A DNA stretch of 64,000 nt from Agrostemma githago (lineage: Eukaryota > Streptophyta > Magnoliopsida > Caryophyllales > Caryophyllaceae): positions 12,481,873 through 12,545,872 of the forward strand of contig OY288257.1 in assembly GCA_958450325.1 (NCBI GenBank), written 5' to 3'. The notes below the pieces were generated by a model. That model searched no databases. It was not told the origin of the DNA and saw nothing but the letters and a program-made list of their open reading frames with translations. This document shows positions 33,713 to 46,000 of the stretch, in pieces; position 1 is the first letter of the stretch, and every line of letters starts with the position of its first letter. Position numbers and translations under genes: made by a program.

Positions 33713-36700
33713 GTAAACGCACGGAACTTATACCCGTTAATTGTATATCGCCTCCAAGTTCTGACTCGTGAAGACGGCCCAGTGGCTAGTGGTCTTACAA
33801 TGGGATCCTCCAGCGCTTCAGGCTATTGTCAACATAAAATTCGTCGAAAAACAATGCAATTAAAATTTGTACCAAACACATACACAATTTATAATGATCA
33901 AGCAAATAGCATTTCAACATACTTGAGTACGTAGCCATGAGGGGAACAATGACTCATACGCCACCCAAACATCTTCAGATGTTTTCACTCCCGCATGTTC
34001 TGCCATAATGAAAGCCTCGAATTTCCTGAAATTTTCAGCAGTTGTATTTAATCACACATACTACCAATTATGAGGAGGGTATGTTGTACGTGAGTTACTT
34101 ACTCCTCGTACGGTCTGATTACGGGGCCACAGTTTCTCAGAACGTAGGAGTGTGCCTGCTTGTACTCAACATCGGTCAACCGCCTCTCCTTACATTTTCC
34201 AGTGGTACTTCCAACATCAGACTGAAAGGGTTCCACCTCTATTTGGTGGTCTTCAGTCTGATGCGCACCCACGTCTAGGTCTTTGGCTTTTGTGTCAACG
34301 TGCTCTTCGAAGTAGAAGGAGCAGAAGTTTGATGTCTCCTCTAACAAATACGCGTTGCATATTGAACCCTCAACACGTGCTTTGTTACCAATTTTTTTTT
34401 TCAGATGGTTTAAGAACCTGCAAATTAAAATATTAGATCTCATGTAAGACTTAATTGGTAATCAATGCACGGGAAGTCACACGAAGGAGAGTTGAGGACG
34501 TTACCTTTCGAATGGGTACATCCACCTGTACTGAACAGGACCGCCAACCCTTGCCTCATACAGCAAATGAAGTGGGAGATGCTCCATCGAGTTGAAGAAT
34601 GACGGAGGGAATATTTTCTCCAACTTGCAAAGGATCTCGGGAATACTGTTCTCAAGTCGATTCATGGACTCGACTGACACCATAGTGGAACACAAATCTC
34701 GGAAGAACTGACTGATCTCTGTCAATGCATTCCACGTGTTCATTGGCAGCAGCTGCTTCAAAGTTACTGGCATCAAGCGCGACATAAACACGTGACAGTC
34801 GTGGCTTTTCATGCCATGCAAAATTAACTTGGACTGGTCCACACACCGGGATAAGTCGGATGCGTAACCATCCGGAAACTTCAAACCACTCACCCAATCG
34901 CACAAAGCCTTCCTATCATTTTTGTCCATAACAAAGGACGACGATTTGGGTCGCCCAAGACACAGTTCCTTGAAATCTGCTTTGCCTTTTGGTCCGAAGG
35001 CTGTCTTGTTCGGTACATCCATCACGGTGTTGATAATCTGCTCAAGGAAATTCTTCTCGATATGCATAACATCAAGGTTGTGTCTGATAAGCAGAGTGTG
35101 CCAGTACGGAAGTTCCCAGAATATGCTCTGCTTCCACCAACCTTCCTTCTTGTCCTTCAATTTTTTCAACTGTTGGTGGGTAGCGTGTACTATTGTAGGG
35201 TACTTCTGCACATCTGCCTATATCTCATCGCCTGTTAACCGTTTACATGCGATCCTAGTTTCATCGGGTTGTTTCTTCAGAAAACTCTTACAGTTATGCC
35301 TAAATGGATGGTCGGAAGGTAGAAATTGTCTGTGACAGTCAAACCAAGATACCTTTCCGCTATTTTTAAGCCAAAAGGATTTTTGATCCTTCGCTTGACA
35401 GTAAGGACAAGCACGGTAACCCGTTGTACTCCAACCAGACAACATCCCGTAAGCTGGGAAGTCGTTGATGGTCCACATTAGTGCAGCTCGTAAATTGAAA
35501 CTAGTTTTCCTCGACACATCGTACGTGTAAATCCCATTATCCCACAAACTTTTTAACTCCTCAACAAGTGGTTGGAGATACACGTCCATATTGGCTTTCG
35601 GGTTCTTAGGGCCAGGAACAATAAGTGACAGGAGCATAAATTGTCTCTTATTGCATAACCATGGCGGTAGGTTGTACGGTGTCAAAATAACCGGCCAACA
35701 CGAGTACGACTTGCCGAACTGCTCGTAGGGTGAGAAACCATCTGTGCACAAACCCAAACGTACGTTGCGCGGCTCTTTCGCGAACTCGGGATGTTTGATA
35801 TCAAATGTCTTCCAAGCTTCACCATCGCTAGGGTGTGTCATCATACCACTAACTCTGATTTTGGAGTTACTGTGGTGCCAACTCATCTCGCCCGCAATTT
35901 TCTTTGTCGCATACAGTCTTTGCAGCCTCGGACCAACTGGGAAGTAAGTCAAGACCTTAGTTGGTACTCTCTTCCCCCTAGTATTTTTTGTTCGACTCTT
36001 GTACCTCCCGGATCCACATTTCCTACACGCGTCGAGGTCCGAATCTCCCTTCCAGAACAGCATGCATCCATTCGGACACGAGTCTATCTTTTCGTGAGGG
36101 AGTTGGAGGCCCTTCAACAAATTTTTGACCTCGTAGAAATTATTTGCCATGACATTCTCCTTAGTGCCTCGTAGAAGGTCAATTAGCAGTTGGATCCAAC
36201 CGTCTAAATGTCTTAAGGCCATGTTGCTCTCGCACTTCAAAGTCAGCATCCTTGAAGCGACTTGCAACAGACTCATATCGCACCCGCTGAAAACTGGGAG
36301 TTCGGCATTTTTTAGCATTTCGAAAGGACTTGTGGGTTAGGTTCATGTTGTACTTCTTCGTCGCTTAAGTTGTCTGGGTTACATTCCTCCTCCATGATGT
36401 CCTCAACCGTCGTACGCAGTGCGTCCTCTACGAAGTCCCGGTACGGATTTTCGCGAACAGGTTCTTGCAGGCGACTACTTTCATTTTCACCATGATACGT
36501 CCACACGTAGTAGTTCTCAACAAAACCGTGCTTGTATAGATGCTGTTTGACATCTACTTCATGTTTTAAGGCACGGTTTTGACATTTTCTACATGGGCAC
36601 CTAAGCTGCTCGCTGGTGTAGTGGGGGTTATTATCTAAGGAAAACTTGATGAACTCCTCCACACCGTCTCTAAATTCTATTTTCGGTCGCTTATTGTCGG

Positions 36701-36740
36701 ACAGTCTCTCGTACATCCAACTTCGTTCTACTCTATTCAT

Positions 36741-37379
36741 TCTATATGGATTGAACTATGAATGATTAGGGTATGTAGACATGAACAAAATGGCGTGGGG
36801 GAAGAAGTCAACAACATGGAATTTGAAGAAAAGTTCGCGAATTTCAGTTGAAGTTGGAACTCTCACAACCATCACTTTAAAAACGATTCATCACCGGGGA
36901 CCTTATCACTCCAACCTAAACTCATTCTTGTGCGTTCCATGTCACTGATAAACACGAAATTGTGTGATGTCGATAAGAGCAAAATCGGCAGCAATTCGCC
37001 TCAGTTCTCCAAAAGCACAATGTGGAATATATGAAAACTCCACATATGCAATCGAAGAACATTGAGGGAATTGTCACCGAATTTTGCTCCTACCAACACA
37101 ACACAATTTCATGTTTACCACCTAAGTGACATGAAAGGCACAAGAACAGTCCCAAAACGGGGACTGTCCAAGAATTACTCCTAATGAGTAACTCTTGAAC
37201 GGGCACTAGGTAGGTCTGGGTAGATTTCAAACAATGCTCATGCACAGTACGCAACGAAAGCAAATAACAACAACAATGAAATCTCAACACAGTAATCCAA
37301 AACATTAATACTTACTATAATTACAACCACTAACTGCTGAAATTTAAGAAACAAAACGAATTTCCCCTTTTTTTAGTAT
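36741..37379. other. CACTA transposase 5' flank
   Basis: Non-coding sequence upstream (minus-strand sense) of the transposase start. It should hold the promoter, but I cannot point to a convincing TATA box. Confidence 0.4.
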
Positions 37380-38460
37380 TGTTTATGTAGTAGTAGTTTA
37401 GTACTTTAGTAGTAGTAGTAGTAAAAGTAGTAGTAAATTAGTAGTAGTAGTAGTATAGTAGTACTAGTAGTATAGTAGTAGTAGTAGTAGTAAAAGTAGA
37501 AGTAGTAAATTAGTAGTAGTAGTATAGTAGTAGTAGTTGTAAAAGTAGAAGTAGTAAATTAGTAGTAGTAGTAGTTTAGTAGTAGTAGTAGTAGTTTAGT
37601 AGTAGTAGTAGTAGTAAAAGTAGAATTAGTAAATTAGTAGTACTAGTATAGTAGTACTGGTAGTATAGTAGTAGTAGTAGTAGTAAAAGTAGAAGTAGTA
37701 AATTAGTAGTAGTAGTATTGTAGTACTAGTAGTATAGTAGTAGTAGTTGTAAAAGTAGAAGTAGTAAATTAGTAGTAGTAGTAGTTTAGTAGTAGTAGTA
37801 GTAGTTTAGTAGTAGTAAAAGTAGAAGTAGTAAATTAGTAGTAGTAGTTTAGTAGTAGTAGTAGTAGAAGTAGGAAATTAGTAGTAGTAGTATAGTAGTA
37901 ATAGTAGTAAAAGTAGAAGTAGGAAATTAGTAGTAGTAGTAGTAGTAGTAGTTTAGTAGTAGTAGTAGTTTAGTGGTAGTAGTGGTAGTAGTAGAAGTAG
38001 TATCTTAGTAGTAGTAGTTTAGTAGTAGTAGAAGTAGGAAATTAGTAGTAGTAGTATAAAATTAGTAGTAGTGGTAGTAGTAAAAGTAGAAGTAGGAAAT
38101 TAGTAGTAATAGTAGAAAATTAGTAGTAGTGGTAGTAGTAAAAGTAGAAGTAGGAAATTAGTAGTAGTAGTAGTAAAAGTATAAGTATGAAATTAGTAGT
38201 AGTATTAGTAGAAAATTAGTATTAGTGGTAATAGTAGAAAATTAGTAGTAGTAGTAGTAGAAAATTAGTAGTAGTAGTAGTAGTAAATGAGTAGTAGTGG
38301 TAGTAGTAGTGTTAGTAGATTTGTTGTACTAGATTAGTAGTAGTATTAGTAGTACATAGTATTAGTATTAGGTTATTAGTATTAGTAATATTAGTAGTAG
38401 ATTAGTAATATTATTAGTAGCATTAGTAGTAGTAATGAAGTATTTTAGTGTAATATTAGT
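37380..38460. repeat. (GTA)n trinucleotide minisatellite, about 1.1 kb
   Basis: Almost uninterrupted AGT/GTA triplets, with higher-order units containing AAAAGTAGAAGTAGTAAATTA repeated at irregular spacing. At 38461-38580 it flips to the complementary TAC triplet (ACTACTACT), and then to CTAATTAAC repeats to about 38830. Confidence 0.95.
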
Positions 38461-39059
38461 AGTAAATTAGTAATACTACTACTAGCACTACTAATGTAGT
38501 ACTACTAACACTACTAGTTAATCTACTACTAATACTACTACTCATAATAATAGTACATACTACTACTACTAATCTAATAACACAATTTCTAACCTAATAC
38601 AATAATCACTAATACCTAATTAACATACTAACTAACCTAATTAACATACTACAATTATCGTCTAACAATAAAACGAAATCTAACCTAATACACATACTAA
38701 TTAACCTAATTAATATACTAATTAACCTAATTAATATACTAATTAACGTAATTAACCTAATTACTAAACTAACTAACCTAATTAACCTAATTAACCTAAT
38801 CACCCTACAATCTAATTAACTAATTAACCATACATAATATAATCACCATAATTTTTAAACTAATTATTAATCTAACTTAATCAAAAAAGTTTAGTAACAA
38901 AACCTAACATACTAATTAACAATTAATCTAATTAATTGAACTAATTGAGTAAAAATTAAACAATAAATAGTAAACTAACAATTAAACAGTAAATTAATTG
39001 AACTAATTAAATAAAATTAAACTAATCAAAACATTAAACTAATTGAACTAACAGTAAAC
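38461..39059. repeat. TAC triplets and CTAATTAAC-rich stretch
   Basis: Short complementary-strand triplets are followed by repeats of CTAATTAAC and ACATACTAA in AT-rich DNA. The ORF at 38609-38803 (minus strand) is repeat-derived. Confidence 0.75.
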
Positions 39060-39510
39060 AGTGACCATACCTGAGTCGGGTTAGGGTTTTTCGGGGCTGG
39101 GTCGGGATGTTGCGCGCCGGGGGTTCGGGTTAGTCGAGGCTTCGCCGGAGTTTTAGTCGCGTCGGCAGGTAAGGTTCGTGGACGGGATCAGTTCGGCGGG
39201 GGTTCGGGAACGGGGTCGGTTCGTCGGGGGGTTCGTGGGGTTCGCTTCGCCGGTGGTTGGGGGTTGGGTTCGCCGGAAATGGGTAGGGGAAACCTAGGGG
39301 GCTGTGCGCACCGGAAATGGGCTGTGGTGCGCCGGAAATGGGCCGTGCGTGCCGGATCTGGGTTGTGCGCCAGAGGAAAGTCGCCGGAGATGGGTGGGGG
39401 TGGTTCGCGTTCGGGGTTGGGGATTGGGGTTCGCCGGTGTCGATTTTAGAGAGATAATGGGGTTGGGTTATTGTGTCTGTTTGTCGCGTTTTTTTTTTAT
39501 TTTAACATAT
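39060..39510. other. GC-rich island next to the right CACTA subterminal array
   Basis: A G-rich stretch with TTCGCCGG/CGCCGGAAATGGG words, sharply different in composition from the AT-rich neighbours. On the minus strand this is the CACTA 5' end, so it may be the promoter/first-exon region, similar in position to the GC-rich first exon of En/Spm TNPA. Inference. Confidence 0.45.
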
Positions 39511-40385
39511 GTTGCGTCGGATTAGCCGACGCAACGTGACGCAATATTAAAATTTCCGTCGGCTAATCCTATGCAAAGCATTTAATTCTGTTTTTTTTTT
39601 TTATTCAACACACTCTGCATCGGATTAGCCGGCGCAACTTGACGCAATATTAAACTTTGCGTCGGCTAATCCGATGCAAAGCATTTAATTCTGTTTTTTT
39701 TTTATTCAACACACGCTGCATCGGATTAGCCGACGCAACCAGACGCAATATTCAATTTTGCGTCGGCTAATCCGATGCAAAGCAATTAATTCTGTTGACT
39801 TATTTTTTTATTTTGACGCATACTGCATCGGATTAGCCGACGCAACTTGACGCAATATTAAAATTTGCGTCGGCTAATCCGATGCAAAGCATTTAATTCT
39901 GTTGACTAATTTTTTTATTTTTGACGCATCTTGCATCGGATTAGCCGACGCAAGCAGACGCAATATTAAAATTTGCGTCGGCTAATCCGATGCAAGTCTA
40001 TTTATTCTGTTCACTAAATTTTTTTATTTTTGACGCACATTGCATCGGATTAGCCGACGCAATCAGACGCAATATTAAAATTTGCGTCGGCTAATCCGAT
40101 GCAAAGCTATTAATTCTGTTGACTAATTTTTTTTTATTTTGACGCACCCTGCGTTGGAGTAGCCGACGTAAACTTTAATATTGTGTCTGATTGCGTCGGC
40201 TAATCCCACGCAACACCTTTCACATAGTGGCGCCAACCCAAAATTATTGGCGCCTGTATCATGGAGTCGGACTGCGTCGGCTAGTCCCACGCAATATTAT
40301 TGCATCGGATTAACCGACGCAAATCGACACAGTTACGCCAGTTGCGTCGGATTGTAAATCCGACGCAACTAATCCGACGCTATTT
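39511..40385. repeat. Right CACTA subterminal repeat array
   Basis: Six to seven units of about 95-110 bp, each with an inverted pair TGC(A/G)TCGGATTAGCCGACGC and TTTGCGTCGGCTAATCCG, spaced by GACGCAATATTAAAA and T-runs. Similar repeats occur at the left end. Confidence 0.92.
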
Positions 40386-40423
40386 CCGCTGTTTTTAGTA
40401 GTATGTCTCAGCTGTCTTTCTTA

Positions 40424-40489
40424 GGATGTACTTTTTCGTAATTCCAAGTTCTTACAGAGAGGCCGCCGGCAACCAGACACACCCGCAAG
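40424..40489 (+). other. Tat leader, right part
   Basis: Resumption of the Tat 5' UTR after the CACTA. The first 25 bp (40424-40448) repeat 19047-19071 exactly. Confidence 0.75.
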
Positions 40490-43084
40490 ATGGAAGCTGC
40501 TTTGAACAGTCTGAAAACCTCTGTGGATGCCATGGTCGTCAAGCAGACCGACATTGAAGCCCAACTGACTGAAATGAGGGCTGGTCAAGTGGCTATTGTT
40601 GCTCGCATGCGCTGCAGTGGAACAAAGGACTCCAAATACCGAGACCAATGGGTTTCTGACTGAGCTACTAAGTGCGATTCACCGACTGGAGGAACAGGTG
40701 CACTTAGCTGGGAGTAACAACATTCATCGGGAAAACAGTCGTGAGTATGCCCCGGTGAACGACAAGCTACCTCCGAACCTGAACCTCACGGGCCTACCGA
40801 TGTTCGAGGGAACCGAAGACCCGTTACTACATGTACGGGCCTTCAAATAGTTTATGGCCATCAAGGGAGTGGATTCATCCATGTTCAAAAACCTTTTTGC
40901 TGCGTCTCTTGAGAAGCACCCACAGGCCTGGTACTACAGGCTAGACCCGAAGAAATACCCTACTTGGGATGATGTGGCCACCGAGTTCGCTCGGAATTAT
41001 GATGACAACACCGAGATCCAAACCACAATGCGATCTCTGGAGGTTATGGCCCAAGAGCCAAAAGAAGGTTTTGCCAAATACCTTAAACGCTGGAGGGCCG
41101 AAAGCGTTAAACTGGTCGATAAGCCCAGTGAGAAGACTTTGGTGGAGGCTTTTGTCAAGAACCTCCTACCCTCCTACCGGGTTCACCTCCGGTATGCTGT
41201 CATACCCAATTTCACCACCCTTACTGAAATGGGTATGAGGATCGAAGATGATCTAAGACTGGAAGGCCTTACTAAGGCCGCTAGCAAAGGGTACCAAGGG
41301 GCTTCCTCCTCCACCACTAAGCCCCAGGCTGCAACCCGCAGTATTTTCGACGCGGTCAATCTACTAGATGCCCCGTCCAAGAAGAACACCCCACCTCGGG
41401 TTTTCACTGATATAGGTACCACCTATACTTATGCCTTACAAAGGCTATCCTCCAAAGGCCTAGTCCAACCGATAGGCCCAACTCCTGAAGTTCCGGTCGA
41501 GCGACGCTCCAAGAACTACAATGCTCAGGCCTATTGCCAATACCACCGGGGCAATGGGCATGATACCGAGAAGTGCTGGAAGCTGAAGCACTTGATCCAG
41601 GACTTGATCGAAAGCGGTAAAATCCCGCTACCCGGAGATAAGCCCAGCAACAAGGAGAACCCTTTCAGCTCCCACGCCATCTTTACCGGGGAGGTGATTG
41701 ATTGCTCTCACCTTATCTCTCCATTTATCCCGCAAGTGAACGGGGTCTGGTTCGACGACGAGGATGACGTCTACCTCGCCAAAGGGGAAGCTGTCCCCAT
41801 CACCTCCGAGGAGATCCGAAAGACCAAATCCCGAGTCTTAGCCAGTAACCACCTTGGTCGTCCCTATCAAGCCACTAGCTCTAGGGACACCCCTATCCCG
41901 ACAACCGTCATTGAGCCACTCAGGACAGAAGTCGCCCCTGAGGAGCCGACTGCTGAAACGGCTCTCGTGAAGCAGCTGAAGAAGACCCGAGTTGACCTCA
42001 CCATATGGCAACTCCTGGTCAGCTCACAAGAGCATCGAGAAGCGCTTACTAAGGCTCTCGATCAAATTAAGGTTTACTCTTTGGTTACCCCTGCTGAGAT
42101 GGTAGCCACGGTCCTGCCCCACCTGAAGGGCAAAGCTAAGGAAGAAGGCCCGATGATCACTTTCTCCGAAGACGACCTACCGCCATTCGGGGCCTCCCAT
42201 AATCTGGCCCTCTACATTACGGTGGTTTGCCGAGGGAAATACCTCCCTATGACCCTGGTTGATGATGGGTCCGCTGTAAATGTTCTTCCTCTAAGGACCG
42301 CCAAAGCCCTCGGCATTACCGAGGCCGATTATATCCCGACTGCTCAGACCATCCAAGCCTTTGATGGGAGCCCAAAGTCGGTAGCTGGGGCCGTGAAACT
42401 GACCATCATAACGGGCCCGATAGAAAAGGAGCTCGAATTTCAGGTGATCGATGTCACCTCATCATTCAACTTGCTCCTAGGGAGGCCTTGGATCCACGCG
42501 GTCAAGGCGGTATCCTCCACCCTCCACCGAAAGATCAAGATGCCTTTGCTTAACGATGTTATCACTTTAGAGGCAACCCCAATGACTGTGGCTAGCTGTA
42601 ACGCCACGGGACGCACGGACCTCTGGGGGTTCGATTTTGTGGGATGATCGAGGAAGAGTACCTCTTCAGGCCTTACTTCACTACGAGTATCGATACGATG
42701 CTCCAGAACCTAGGGTACTTTCCGGGGGCTACCTCTCGACCCGATCTTCCAGCTGGGAAGATCATCGAGGTCCTCAAAGACGAAGACTCTCACTTTGGCC
42801 TCGGTTATGCCATCACTCCGAGCAATGTTGTCCGAGCAGGAATTGAAAAGGCCTGCAACATTATTAAGGGTATCCACTTGAGCCCTTATAGCCCACGATT
42901 GGCTGACTACTTTGTCACACCGGTGTTTGGGGCTGTTCAGGTTGGTCTATACCAACCCAATGCTGTGCACCTCGGGACCCACTTGGCCCGGGACTGCAAC
43001 TATATTCCGGATGATGTTTTCGCCCTCATCCAGTCCGATGGAGCTGACAATGCTGAGCCCGCGCTGGGGCTACTTTTCGGGTAA
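40490..43084 (+). pseudogene. Tat element gag-protease region, degenerate
   Basis: The gag start at 40490 gives a coiled-coil-like N-terminus, then a frameshift near 40605. The capsid-like domain follows (WYYRLDPKKYPTWDDV near 40930; RSLEVMAQEPKEGFAKYLKR). A TAG at 40848-40850 interrupts it. A short zinc-binding-like motif, CQYHRGNGHDTEKCW, lies near 41530. The aspartic protease carries VDDGSAVNVLP (about 42260), the DG(S/A) variant typical of Tat elements, and NLLLGRPWIHA (about 42470). After the stop near 42647 a second frame continues to 43084 with a glycine-containing stretch. This codes for virus-like-particle protein and protease, but cannot be translated whole. Confidence 0.88.
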
Positions 43085-46000
43085 GACACCATAGCCCCAA
43101 CTCCAAAGGAAGACCTGTCAACCTGATTCTCCGCAGCAACAGGTTTGACCCGACCAAGCTGATCTCGGATGTTGGTTCCGAGACAGGAAACAGGGCCTGG
43201 AGGAAGACTGTCAAGTGGACTGACAGTCAGGGAAGAATCTACAAGCTTGTCACTGGAGAGAGAGACATGCCTGAGTCTGAGTCTGAGTCCGAGTCTGAGT
43301 CGTAGTCTGAGTCAGAGTCTGAGGTCGAGTCTAGGGAAGTCGGTGCTAGAATCACTCCTGTAACCCCTCCCCCTTTTATCATTCCTGCTGCTGGCACTTC
43401 GGGGTCTGTCCCAAGTGCTTTACCAATTCCGCCTCTGACCAGTGATCAGATGGCTGCTCTTTTCGAGCTGTTTTCCAAATTCTCAATCAATAATAACAAC
43501 CGTTCTGCTTACGACTTGTCTCTTTTAAATTCTGTTTTCAAAAATACTTTATGCAATGACATTGAGAAACCAGACGAACAGGTACCCTTACCTCCGCATC
43601 TGATCGAGCAACTAGAGCAAAGGGAATCCCGGAACCCGATAATTGAAGAAACCGAGTCCATAAATGTGGGAACAACCTTAGAGCCTCAGACACTTAAGAT
43701 AGGGTTATCCCTAAATCCCGAGGAGAAACAACAGTTCATAAACCTCCTCCAAGAGTTCAAAGATGTCTTCGCATGGTCCTACAAGGACATGCCGGGGATA
43801 GACCGGGAAATAGCCGAGCACCACATACCAATCAAAGACGGGTGCAAACCGGTCAAGCAGAAACTCCGCCAAATGAGGCCCGAGTGGTCTCTCAAGGTAA
43901 AAGAAGAAGTCGACAAACAGTTCAAAGCCGGCTTCATACAAGTGTCCGAATATCCGGACTGGGTGGCAAACATCGTGCCGATTCCTAAAAAGGACGGTAA
44001 GGTGCGGGTATGCGTCGATTTTCGGGATCTTAATAAGGCAAGCCCGAAAGATGATTTTCCGTTACCACACATCGACATACTGGTGGATAACACGGCCGAT
44101 CATGCCCTTCTATCGTTCATGGACGGGTATGCCGGGTACAATCAGATCAAGATGACGGAAGAAGATATGAGTAAGACTACCTTCACAACACCTTGGGGTA
44201 CTTACTGCTATACCGTCATGCCATTCGGTCTCATTAACGCCGGAGCCACATATCAAAGGACCGCTACTACTTCATTACATGACATGATGCATAAAGAGGT
44301 AGAAGTTTATGTAGACGACATGATCGTCAAATCTAAAGAACGGGACGGTCACATCACCGCCCTAAGAAAATTCTTCACCCGACTGCGCAAGTACAACATG
44401 AGGTTAAACCTTCAAAAGTGCAGTTTCGGGGTAACATCATGCAAATTACTGGGTCATATCGTTAGCCAACGAGGTATCGAAGTCGACCCAGCTAAAATCA
44501 AAGCCATTACCGAGATGCAACCTCCCAAAACCGAAAAAGAAATAAGGGAATTTCTCGGGAAAGTCCAGTATATCAGTCGGTTCATTTCCAAACTAACCAT
44601 GGTGTGTGAACCAATTTTCAAGAAACTGAAAATAGGAGAACGGGTACTATGGGATGACAAGTGCCAAGCTACTTTCGACAAGATCAAGGAAATATTGTCT
44701 GCTCCGCCAGTCTTAATGCCACCTCAACCCGGTTTGCCTCTGTCATTATACCTAACGACGACCGAGACAGCCATGGGGGCTATGCTGGCTCAGACGGTTG
44801 ACTCCGAAGAACGAGCCATCTATTACATCAGTAAGAAGTTTTTAGAGTATGAGTGCAAATATACCATGCTCGAAAAGACGTGTTTGGCTCTGGCTTGGGC
44901 TACTAAGAAGCTCCGGCACTATATGCTCAGCTACGAGGTCCATGTGCTATCCAGGATGGACCCCATCAAATACCTCTTCGAGAAACCCATTCTCAATGGC
45001 CGAATTTCTAGATGAACTCTAATGTTGTCAGAATTCGACCTGAAATTTGTGCCATTAAAGGCCATTAAGGGGCGGGTAGTGGCTGAATTCCTCGCCGACA
45101 GCCCAGTAAGCGAAGAAGGACACACCGACACCTGGTCCTTCCCAGACGAAGATATTTTCCATATCGATACTGAAACGTGGGATTTATACTTCGATGGAGC
45201 ATCTAATTTTCGGGGGTTCGGAGTCAGGATCCTCCTAATCTCACCAAGAGGGAAGCATACTCCCGTCTCCATCAAACTGGACTTTGATGTTACCAATAAT
45301 GCAGCAGAATACGAAGCATGCATTTACGGGCTAGAAGCCGCCGCCAATCTGGGGATCACAAATCTCCGGGTACATGGTGATTCATCCTTGGTCATTAACC
45401 AAGCACTCCAAAAATGGAAGACTCGGAATGCTAATCTCGTGGCCTACCAGGCACGAGTAAGGGATCTCGAGAAAAAATTCCAAAGGGTAGAGTACATATA
45501 CCTGCCCCGAGAAGAGAATCAGTTTGCAGATGCTCTCAAAATTGTCATCTTTACTGAACATTCCCGACCACATGACCAGTATGCCAATTTGCGTCGAAAG
45601 ACGGTCCGAGCCGGCGTACATTCACGACATCGAAGACATTGAGATAACTGATCCCGAACCGTGGTATCAGGCTGTGTTAACGTACCTGACAAACGGACAA
45701 TATCCTCCCGGGATGGAAGGCCGAGCCAAGAAAGCCTTACGAAGGCTAGCCACCCAGTTCATCCGTACCGATGACGGACAACTGTACAAAAAGACGACAC
45801 AGGGGGCTCTTCTCCTTTGTGTTGATAAATATAAGGCTGAGAAAGTTATGGCCGAAGTACATGATGGTGAAAATGGTCCACATATGAATGCCCACATGTT
45901 GGTCCGAAAAATCATGAGGCTCGGTTATTACTGGAATACTATGGAAGCCGACTGCCGGTTATATGTCAAACATTGTCATAACTGTCAAATCTTTGGCAAC

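Larger units (their letters stand above)
21787..36740 (-). pseudogene. CACTA transposase gene (TAD, Tnp2, DUF4218, DUF4216), interrupted
   Basis: This is the main transposase (TNPD/Tnp2 type) that cuts CACTA ends. Exons run 36740-34505, 34417-34103, 34025-33923, then a last exon from 33822 to the TAG at 21787-21789. The last exon is broken by the Athila-type element at 33713/25881 and the solo LTR at 25216/21812. Domains: transposase-associated domain (MNRVERSWMYERL, 36740-36330), Transposase_21/Tnp2 (35990-35000; DGFSPYEQFGKSYSCWPV, YRACPYCQ, HNLDVMHIEKN), DUF4218 (34870-34300; ILHGMKSHDCHVF, FLNHLKKK) and DUF4216 (25830-25520). The product would end in an Asp/Ser repeat. Lesions besides the insertions: a frameshift near 36315-36330 and one in-frame TAG at 35218-35220. 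The last exon is otherwise in frame across both insertion sites, so it was open when they landed. Confidence 0.9.
19099..40403 (-). mobile_element. CACTA (En/Spm) DNA transposon, autonomous-type but disrupted
   Basis: The left terminus is CACTACAAAAA. The right terminus, reverse-complemented, is TACTACTAAAAA, a CACTA end with its first C changed to T. Subterminal arrays of TTGCGTCGG(A/C)TAATCC-type repeats lie at 19130-19770 and 39511-40385. Both genes run on the minus strand: a Tnp2-type transposase (36740-21787) and a Transposase_24-type gene (21616-20121). Without the Athila-type element and solo LTR it is about 10 kb, normal for autonomous CACTA elements. Clean 3-bp target duplications are not visible (TTC left, TGT right). 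Confidence 0.9.

Noticed and set aside
39264..39525. Gly/Arg-rich ORFs in the GC-rich part of the CACTA
   Set aside because: Opposite in strand to the CACTA genes and explained by a repeated CGCCGGAAATGGG word.
19130..40385. Regularly spaced repeats that could suggest a CRISPR array
   Set aside because: The repeats are palindromic CACTA subterminal repeats in a plant genome; spacers are near-identical.
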